Shown one piece after another: positions 14,490-20,319 of a stretch of 26,304 bases of DNA; the stretch's first letter is position 1; each line of letters opens with the position of its first letter. The translations under genes were made by a program, and so were the position numbers. Source of the stretch: JAYRGC01 sp041908065 (GTDB lineage Bacteria > Pseudomonadota > Alphaproteobacteria > UBA9219); NCBI GenBank assembly GCA_041908065.1, contig JAYRGC010000053.1:1-26304 (forward strand). The letters are read 5' to 3'. The notes beneath the pieces were generated by a model, which was given only the letters and a program-made list of their open reading frames with translations, was not told the origin of the DNA and made no database searches.

Positions 14490-15473
14490 ATGATACTTGT
14501 CACCGGCGGGGCCGGATTCATAGGTTCCAATCTTGTGGCCGCCTTGGAAAGCCGCGGCGAAAACGTCGTCGTCTGCGATTGCCTCGGCCACGACGACAAG
14601 TGGCGCAACATTTCCAAGCGGGTTTTGGACGGCGTCGTGCCGCCGGAGCGGATGCGGGAGTTTTTGTCCCGTCACGCCGAGGACGTGGAGATGATATTCC
14701 ACATGGGAGCCATATCCTCGACCACCGAAACCGACGCCGATCTGATACTGGAAAACAACTTTATCCTCAGCGCGTGGCTGTGGAGCTGGTGCGCGGAAAA
14801 CAACGTGCGGCTGGTTTACGCCTCGTCCGCGGCCACCTATGGCGACGGCTCCGCCGGATTCGCCGACGACGAAAGCGAGGCCGCCTTGGCCAAGCTGATG
14901 CCGCTGAACGCTTACGGATGGAGCAAGCATCTTTTCGATCGCTGGGTGGCTCGTCGCGAGGCGCGGGGCATAGGCGGACCTCCGCAATGCGCGGGCTTGA
15001 AATTCTTCAACGTCTATGGCCCCAACGAATATCACAAGGGAACCATGCGCTCGGTGTTCGAGCAGGCGCATCCGTTCGCCATGCGCGGCGAACCGTTCCC
15101 GCTGTTCCGCTCGTACAATCCCAAATATCCCGATGGCGGCCAGATGCGGGATTTCGTTTGGGTAAAGGATTGCGTGAACGTCATGACGTGGTTGTTGGAT
15201 TCTCCCCGCGTCAACGGGTTGTTCAATCTCGGCAGCGGCAAGGCAAGGACGTTCGGCGATCTGGTGGCCGCAGTATATCGCGCCGCCGGAAAGGAGCCGA
15301 TGATCGCCTATAAAGACATGCCGGAGACCTTGCGCCCCAAGTACCAGTATTTCACCGAAGCAGAGATGCGTAAATTGAAGGCGGCGGGGTACTCGACGCC
15401 CTTCACGCCGATAGAAAAAGGCGCGGAAATGTACGTCAAGGAATACCTGTCGGCGGCGGACAGATACGCGTGA
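14490..15473 (+). CDS. hldD: ADP-L-glycero-D-manno-heptose 6-epimerase HldD
   Basis: It interconverts ADP-D- and ADP-L-glycero-manno-heptose, the last step in making the heptose donor for LPS inner core. The 327-aa SDR protein starts MILVTGGAGFIGSN (NAD-binding Gly-rich loop). It carries ASSAATYGDG, the catalytic Tyr142-x3-Lys146 in YGWSK, and the HldD-specific FFNVYGPNEYHKG (about 172-184) with Lys183. Ribosome site GGAGGGA lies 5 nt before ATG 14490; a longer in-frame start at 14439 overlaps the ccmC side and has no such site. It converges on prfC with only 5 bases between the stops. Its presence implies a heptose-containing LPS core. Confidence 0.95.
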   Translation: MILVTGGAGFIGSNLVAALESRGENVVVCDCLGHDDKWRNISKRVLDGVVPPERMREFLSRHAEDVEMIFHMGAISSTTETDADLILENNFILSAWLWSWCAENNVRLVYASSAATYGDGSAGFADDESEAALAKLMPLNAYGWSKHLFDRWVARREARGIGGPPQCAGLKFFNVYGPNEYHKGTMRSVFEQAHPFAMRGEPFPLFRSYNPKYPDGGQMRDFVWVKDCVNVMTWLLDSPRVNGLFNLGSGKARTFGDLVAAVYRAAGKEPMIAYKDMPETLRPKYQYFTEAEMRKLKAAGYSTPFTPIEKGAEMYVKEYLSAADRYA

Positions 15474-15478
15474 CGGGA

Positions 15479-17086
15479 TTATGGAAACGCTTGTTTGTGT
15501 TGTTCTCTGGTTTTCATAAACCTGATGTCGGGGTTTTCTTCCATCGTGCGGTTTAGCTGCCACGCGTTGCGGGCGAGATAGACCAGCGCGCCGTCGTGAT
15601 CCTCGGCCATATAGGAGCGGTTGGCTTCGACGAATTGCTTGAGCTTTTCCGTGTCGGCGCAGTCGATCCAGCGCGCCGATTCCACGCCCGCGCTTTCGAA
15701 CGCGGCGGGCAGGCCGTATTCGGCTTCCAGCCGCGCCGCCAGAACCTCGAATTGCAACTGTCCCACCACTCCGGTCAGCCAGTCCGCGCCGTTCATGGGG
15801 CGGAAAAGCTGGCTCGCGCCCTCTTCGGCGAAATGTTCCAAGGCGCGGCGAACGTGCTTGGCTTTCATCGGATCGCCGGTGTGGACGCGGCGCAGCATCT
15901 CAGGCGCGAAGCTGGGAACGCCGAGGAAGTTCATGTTCTCCCCCTCGGTCAGCGTGTCGCCGATCCGCAGCGTGCCGTGATTGGGGATGCCCATTATATC
16001 CCCCGCCCAAGCGTCCTCGGCCAGCTCGCGGTCGCGCGCCATGAACAGAACGGCGTTGTTGATGGACATGGTTTTGCCGCTGCGGACATGGAACAGCTTC
16101 ATGTTGCGGCGGAAGTGGCCGGAGCATATCCGCACGAAGGCGATGCGGTCGCGGTGGTTGGGATCCATGTTGGCCTGAACCTTGAACACGAATCCGGTGA
16201 CCTTTTCCTCGTCCGGAGCGACCGAGCGGCTGCAAGCCTTTTGCGGGCGGGGGGAGGGGGCGTGTTCGGCCAACCCCAAGAGTATTTCCCGCACGCCGAA
16301 ATTGTTGATGGCGCTTCCGAAATAGACAGGCGTCATATGGCCTTCAAGGTACGATTGCCTGTCGAATGGCTTGCACAGCCCTCGCGCCATGGCTACTTCC
16401 TCGCGCAACGTGGCGGCCACTTCAGCCCCCAAAAGCTCGTCGAGTTTGGGATCGTCGAGGCCGTTGCAGGCGATGCCGTCGTCCACCTTGTCTCCGCTTT
16501 TCCGATCCATGAGTATCAGGCGGTCGCGCAGCAGGTCGTAGCAGCCGCGAAACTCGCGCCCCATGCCTATAGGCCAGCTGGCCGGAGTCACATCAAGCGC
16601 AAGGGTTTGCTCGATCTCGCTGATGAGGTCGAAGGGATCGCGGGCTTCGCGATCCATCTTGTTGATAAAGGTTATGATCGGCACGTCGCGCAGGCGGCAA
16701 ACCTCGAACAGCTTGCGGGTTTGGCTTTCGATGCCCTTGGCCGCGTCGATGACCATCACCGCGCTGTCCACCGCCGTAAGGGTGCGATAGGTGTCTTCGG
16801 AGAAATCCTCGTGCCCGGGGGTGTCCACAAGGTTAAAGCTGCGATCCGCGTAATCGAAGCTCATCACCGAGGCGGTGACCGAGATGCCTCTGTCGCGCTC
16901 TATCTTCATCCAGTCGGAACGGGCGCGGCGTTGTTCGCCTCGCGCCTTGACGGCTCCCGCCATTTGGATGGCTCCGCCGAACAGCAGCAGCTTTTCCGTA
17001 AGCGTGGTCTTTCCCGCGTCGGGGTGCGCGATGATAGCGAACGTGCGGCGGCGGCCTATGGCCGAAGTCATGGGGCTTTCCGGCAT
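15479..17086 (-). CDS. prfC: Peptide chain release factor 3
   Basis: RF3 is a ribosomal GTPase that recycles RF1 and RF2 after termination. The 535-aa protein shows G1 AHPDAGKTT (20-28), G2 RGISVT, G3 DTPGHEDF (88-95) and G4 NKMD (142-145). The switch-region signature QMAGAVKARGEQRRARSDWM separates RF3 from EF-G. Domain II and III blocks (KVQANMDPNHRDRIAF, GVVGQLQFEVL) follow. Start ATG 17086 lies 9 nt after the small secreted gene; ATG 17071 with GGAAAG upstream is an equal choice. The two minus-strand genes are probably co-transcribed. The stop faces hldD, with no visible terminator. Confidence 0.96.
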   Translation of the reverse strand: MPESPMTSAIGRRRTFAIIAHPDAGKTTLTEKLLLFGGAIQMAGAVKARGEQRRARSDWMKIERDRGISVTASVMSFDYADRSFNLVDTPGHEDFSEDTYRTLTAVDSAVMVIDAAKGIESQTRKLFEVCRLRDVPIITFINKMDREARDPFDLISEIEQTLALDVTPASWPIGMGREFRGCYDLLRDRLILMDRKSGDKVDDGIACNGLDDPKLDELLGAEVAATLREEVAMARGLCKPFDRQSYLEGHMTPVYFGSAINNFGVREILLGLAEHAPSPRPQKACSRSVAPDEEKVTGFVFKVQANMDPNHRDRIAFVRICSGHFRRNMKLFHVRSGKTMSINNAVLFMARDRELAEDAWAGDIMGIPNHGTLRIGDTLTEGENMNFLGVPSFAPEMLRRVHTGDPMKAKHVRRALEHFAEEGASQLFRPMNGADWLTGVVGQLQFEVLAARLEAEYGLPAAFESAGVESARWIDCADTEKLKQFVEANRSYMAEDHDGALVYLARNAWQLNRTMEENPDIRFMKTREQHKQAFP

Positions 17087-17095
17087 GTTGTCTGG

Positions 17096-17428
17096 CTACC
17101 TGCGGTTGTCTTGATGGTCGTATCCGGCGGAATGATCGAACAGCCCCGTGGGCGGCACGCGGTACGGGCGCACGAACACCATTTCGGAGCGGCCATAGTT
17201 GAAGCGTGGCCGCACGCCCGACACCAAATCGGCGTTTTGACGGACGAAGGCCTGTCGCGGGTAAAACATGTCGGGACGCTTGCCGAGATCGCTTGGCACG
17301 GCGGGGCGGTTATAGGGAACCCAGCCTTCGTCGATCATCATGTCGCCGGTGTGTTGAGCCTTGGCCAAAGCCGCGTTCGGAGCAAAAACGGCCAAAGCCG
17401 CCGCTGCCGCCAAAGCCGCGCCGCCCAT
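17096..17428 (-). CDS. Small secreted protein, unknown, possibly 5'-altered by repeats
   Basis: A 110-aa protein starting with an Ala-rich hydrophobic signal (cleavage near NAALA). The mature part is rich in Arg, Pro, Tyr and Phe, with DEGWVPYNRP and RPDMFYPRQAFVRQN. The signal lacks the usual basic n-region. The reading frame runs open upstream through a 23-bp repeat (17455-17477) and then a long palindromic repeat (17499-17594), with no other plausible start between 17428 and the repeats. No proper ribosome site precedes ATG 17428, only GGGG directly against it. The native 5' end may therefore have been replaced by repeat insertion. It lies 9 nt upstream of prfC. The function is unknown. 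Confidence 0.6.
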   Translation of the reverse strand: MGGAALAAAAALAVFAPNAALAKAQHTGDMMIDEGWVPYNRPAVPSDLGKRPDMFYPRQAFVRQNADLVSGVRPRFNYGRSEMVFVRPYRVPPTGLFDHSAGYDHQDNRR

Positions 17429-17498
17429 CCCCAGCGATGATAATAGATTTCTTAGGCTCTCACCTAAAACGGGCGGGTACTGCCTTCCAGCAAGTGCT

Positions 17499-17594
17499 GT
17501 CATTGCGAGCGTCTCCCTTGCGACGCGAAGCAATCCAGAGCCGTTGCTCCATGACTCTGGATTGCTTCGCCGCCAAGGGGCGGCTCGCAATGAC
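17499..17594. repeat. Palindromic intergenic repeat, copy 2 (complete)
   Basis: Outer arms GTCATTGCGAGC (17499-17510) and GCTCGCAATGAC (17583-17594) enclose inner arms GCGAAGCAATCCAGAG (17525-17540) and their complement (17555-17570), with a 14-nt loop. Copy 1 at the window start has the same elements with the loop flipped. The arrangement suits a REP/BIME-like mobile palindrome. Confidence 0.85.
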
Positions 17595-17728
17595 GGCGCT
17601 TGCTGCAGTTATTGGATGTCAAATTGCCCACCATCTTTTCTTAAGAAGAATTTTTCAACAGCCCAGTATAAACGAAAACAATCGGGGCGGCAAAAATCCT
17701 CTTGAATTTTTCGCGGCGTGTGCCAGAG

Positions 17729-17784
17729 TTCGTTAACGTCTTTCCGTGTCCGCAGTTCCGCCTCGCTTTTCCTTAACGAAAAGC
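17729..17784. promoter_or_regulatory. Nested inverted repeats upstream of phaR
   Basis: TTCGTTAA (17729-17736) is complementary to TTAACGAA (17773-17780), and the latter is also part of the stem GCTTTTC (17765-17771) / GAAAAGC (17778-17784). They end about 42 bases before the phaR start. PhaR proteins are known to repress their own gene, so this is a candidate operator or leader hairpin. Confidence 0.35.
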
Positions 17785-17825
17785 CCCGTCCGCTGCGGAA
17801 AATCACCAGATCAGGGTCGAAAACC

Positions 17826-18719
17826 ATGAGCGAATCGGCAGCAGCTTCGGCAATAACCATCAAGAAATACGCCAATCGCCGTCTGTACAACATGGCGACA
17901 AGCTCGTACGTGACCCTCAGCGACCTTTCGGAAATGGTGAAGCAGGGGCGCGAATTCAACGTGTACGACGCTCGGTCGGGCGAGGATATAACCCGTTCGA
18001 TCCTTATCCAGATAATCGCCGAGGAGGAAAGCGGCAACGGCCAGCAGAACCTCCTTCCTGTCAGCTTTTTGCGCCAGTTGATAGGTTTTTACGGCGACAG
18101 CATGCAATGGCTGGTTCCGAAATACCTCGAGCAAAGCATGCAAACCCTGTCGAACAATCAGGATCAGTTGCGCGATTATCTGAAAAGCACTTTCGGCAAC
18201 ATGTTTCCGTTCAGCTCCACGCTGGAGGAAATGGGCAAGCAAAATCTCGCCATGTTCGGGCGGGTAATGGAAATATTCGCTCCGTTCGCAGGGCAGCAAC
18301 AGGAAGGTTGCGGCGGCGTTGGTAGTGGCGGCGGCGCGGGCAGTGAATGCGGCGGAGCGGCGGATGGCAAGAAGAGCAAGCGAGCTTCTTCCGGCGCGTC
18401 CTGTTCTCCCGCGCCCAAAAACGAGTGCGGGGAAGGCATTGTGAAGGGCGGTGAATGCGCGTCGTCACAATCCTCTTCCTCTTCACAGTCGTCTTCCTCA
18501 CAGTCATCCGCTTTGCAGTCGGCCTTAGCGAGTTCGGAGGTTCATCCGACGGGGGGCAAGCCTTCGTCTCCATTCTCGTCGCCGGACATGCCGATGCCAA
18601 ATGTCCGCAGCGCGGTGGCTTCGTCAGCCTCGTCCTCGACTCCCTCTGCCGACGATATGCAGCAGAAAATAGCCAATCTGCAACGCCAGCTGGCCGAGCT
18701 TGCCCGTAATCGGGCTTGA
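17826..18719 (+). CDS. phaR: PHA synthesis repressor PhaR
   Basis: PhaR represses phasin and its own gene and is released when it binds nascent PHA granules. The 297-aa protein opens with the PHB accumulation regulator DNA-binding domain (TIKKYANRRLYNMATSSYVTL, about 11-70). The PHB_acc domain follows (SFLRQLIGFYGDSMQWLVPK, about 79-119), then GNMFPFSSTLEEMGKQN. The region after about residue 155 is atypical: some 120 residues of Gly, Ser and Ala with five Cys and long Ser/Gln runs, ending in a short predicted coiled coil (QQKIANLQRQLAELAR). Usual PhaR is near 200 aa. ATG 17826 was chosen on the domain start; AGGG lies about 10 nt upstream. It is followed after 5 bases by a DUF4236 gene. Confidence 0.93.
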   Translation: MSESAAASAITIKKYANRRLYNMATSSYVTLSDLSEMVKQGREFNVYDARSGEDITRSILIQIIAEEESGNGQQNLLPVSFLRQLIGFYGDSMQWLVPKYLEQSMQTLSNNQDQLRDYLKSTFGNMFPFSSTLEEMGKQNLAMFGRVMEIFAPFAGQQQEGCGGVGSGGGAGSECGGAADGKKSKRASSGASCSPAPKNECGEGIVKGGECASSQSSSSSQSSSSQSSALQSALASSEVHPTGGKPSSPFSSPDMPMPNVRSAVASSASSSTPSADDMQQKIANLQRQLAELARNRA

Positions 18720-18724
18720 TCGAC

Positions 18725-19036
18725 ATGGGATTGCGTTTTCATAAACGCATCGGGATCGTTAGGGGGCTGGGGCTTAATCTCAGCAAGACCGGAGTGTCGT
18801 TGACATTAGGCGGGCGCGGGGCTTCCGTGAACTTGCGCGGCGGCAAGATAACCGGAAACGCCGGAGTGCCCGGAACCGGACTTTCCTATCGCGAACGGCT
18901 GGATAACAAATCAGGCGGCGGCGTGGTCGTCACCCTTTTGATACTAATCGCGGTCGCCGTAGCCGGTTACTATTTCTCGGACGGTAAAACCGATGTTGCG
19001 CGGATAATAAAGGATATAGCCGCCGCGAGGCTTTGA
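18725..19036 (+). CDS. DUF4236-type small protein with C-terminal membrane segment
   Basis: A 103-aa protein starting MGLRFHKRIGIVRGLGLNLS, then SLTLGGRGASVN and GVPGTGLSYRER, which match the DUF4236 pattern (a short Gly/Ser-rich beta domain of unknown role). A hydrophobic stretch (about 71-89, VVVTLLILIAVAVAGYYF) should anchor it in the inner membrane, and a short charged tail follows. ATG 18725 is 5 bases after the phaR stop, so the two are likely co-transcribed. No ribosome site stands out, so coupling to phaR is possible. Its link to PHA metabolism is by position only. Confidence 0.82.
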   Translation: MGLRFHKRIGIVRGLGLNLSKTGVSLTLGGRGASVNLRGGKITGNAGVPGTGLSYRERLDNKSGGGVVVTLLILIAVAVAGYYFSDGKTDVARIIKDIAAARL

Positions 19037-19145
19037 TCGCTGCGGGGGCGGGACAGTTTCGGACGGGTTTTCGCTCTTGCCCCTTGTTAAATCCTGAATA
19101 ACTAACTACATGGTAAGCCTTGACGAACCTCAACGGCGGGGCTGT

Positions 19146-20279
19146 ATGGGCATGAAGCGCGATTATTACGAAACACTGGGAGTTTCCCGCGACGCTTCGG
19201 CGGACGAGATCAAGAAGGCTTATCGCCGTCTCGCCATGCAGCATCATCCCGATAAGAATGCCGGAAACAAAGAATCCGAGGCCAAATTCAAGGAAATAAC
19301 CGCCGCCTACGACGTTTTGCGCGACGAGCAGAAGCGGGCGGCCTACGACCGTTTCGGCCATGACGCATTCGAACAGGGCGGCGGAACCTCGGATTTCGGC
19401 AGCGCGTTCGACTTCGCTGCGGGTTTGGGCGACATATTCGAGGAAATGTTCGGAGGCGGGCGCAGATCCGCTGGACGCGGGCAGGCCAATGCCGCTCAAC
19501 GCGGCGCTGATATGCGCTACGATCTCGACATAACTTTAGAGGAGGCTTTCGGCGGCGCGGAAAGAACCATTAATGTGGCGTCCTCTATTTCCTGCGACGA
19601 TTGCAACGGCACGGGATCCGCGAGAGGAACCACGCCAGTGTCCTGCGGGATGTGCGGCGGACATGGCAGAGTGCGGGCGCAACAGGGGTTCTTCACCATA
19701 GAGCGCGCTTGTCCGACCTGCCAAGGCGCGGGGAAGGTTATAAAAGAGCCTTGCAAGGCTTGCGGCGGCAGCGGCAAAAAACGCAAGGAAAAAACTTTAT
19801 CGGTCAACATTCCGGCGGGCGTGGAGGATGGAACGCGCATCCGCTTGTCCGGCGAAGGGGATGCCGGAAGCAATGGCGGGCACTCCGGCGATCTCTACGT
19901 TTTCTTATCCGTCGTGCCACATGGCCTGTTCCATCGCGAGGGGGCTAATCTTTATTGCCGCGTTCCCATTCCGATGACGACGGCGGCGTTGGGCGGCACG
20001 GTGCAAGTGCCGACGATAGACGGCTCGACCGCCGAGGTGAAGGTCGAGGCGGGAACGCAGTCGGGACAGCAAACTCGCATCAAGCATAAGGGAATGTCAG
20101 TGCTACGCAGCCATGCCAAGGGCGATTTATACGTCGAGCTGGTGGTGGAAACTCCCGTGCATCTGAGCAATCGGCAACGCGAGTTGCTGGAGGAGTTCGC
20201 AAACGAAACCGAAGGAACCGACTCCAACCCCGCCAGCACGGGATTTTTCGACAAGGTCAAAGAGATGCTGGGGGGATAA
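19146..20279 (+). CDS. dnaJ: Chaperone DnaJ
   Basis: DnaJ is the Hsp40 co-chaperone that stimulates DnaK ATPase and delivers unfolded clients. The 377-aa protein has the J domain with HPD at about 34-36 (MQHHPDKNAG), a Gly/Phe-rich linker, and four zinc motifs CxxCxGxG (CDDCNGTG, CGMCGGHG, CPTCQGAG, CKACGGSG; about 150-210). The C-terminal client-binding domains follow (SVNIPAGVEDGTRIRLSGEG). ATG 19146 (MGMKRDYYETLG) was preferred; ATG 19152 is just as likely and 19110 too early. GGCGGGG lies just upstream. Unusually it is not beside dnaK or grpE but follows phaR-DUF4236. It converges on ftsK. Confidence 0.96.
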   Translation: MGMKRDYYETLGVSRDASADEIKKAYRRLAMQHHPDKNAGNKESEAKFKEITAAYDVLRDEQKRAAYDRFGHDAFEQGGGTSDFGSAFDFAAGLGDIFEEMFGGGRRSAGRGQANAAQRGADMRYDLDITLEEAFGGAERTINVASSISCDDCNGTGSARGTTPVSCGMCGGHGRVRAQQGFFTIERACPTCQGAGKVIKEPCKACGGSGKKRKEKTLSVNIPAGVEDGTRIRLSGEGDAGSNGGHSGDLYVFLSVVPHGLFHREGANLYCRVPIPMTTAALGGTVQVPTIDGSTAEVKVEAGTQSGQQTRIKHKGMSVLRSHAKGDLYVELVVETPVHLSNRQRELLEEFANETEGTDSNPASTGFFDKVKEMLGG

Positions 20280-20319
20280 CCGCCATTTTGCGTAAGAGCC
20301 CGTCTTTTCCGCAAACAAA
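20280..20319. repeat. dnaJ-ftsK convergent gap with one dispersed repeat copy
   Basis: The 40-base gap holds one copy of the dispersed repeat (20281-20300, core TTTTGCGTAAGAGCC) right after the dnaJ stop. There is no intrinsic terminator. Confidence 0.6.

Larger units (their letters stand above)
17429..17825. other. Intergenic region with repeats, upstream of phaR
   Basis: Almost 400 bases with no gene beyond the small secreted ORF. From the left it holds a 23-bp dispersed repeat (17455-17477, minus orientation), the full palindromic repeat copy 2 (17499-17594), a TTCTTAAGAA palindrome (17638-17647), and the phaR-proximal inverted repeats at 17729-17784. I could not identify a convincing promoter pair for phaR. 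Confidence 0.65.

Noticed and set aside
14469..15563. 364-codon minus-strand open frame opposite hldD
   Set aside because: It is antisense to a gene with all HldD motifs. Overlap with prfC also argues against it.
15596..17440. 614-codon plus-strand open frame opposite prfC
   Set aside because: It is a shadow of the RF3 gene and runs into the repeat region. RF3 is unmistakable on the other strand.
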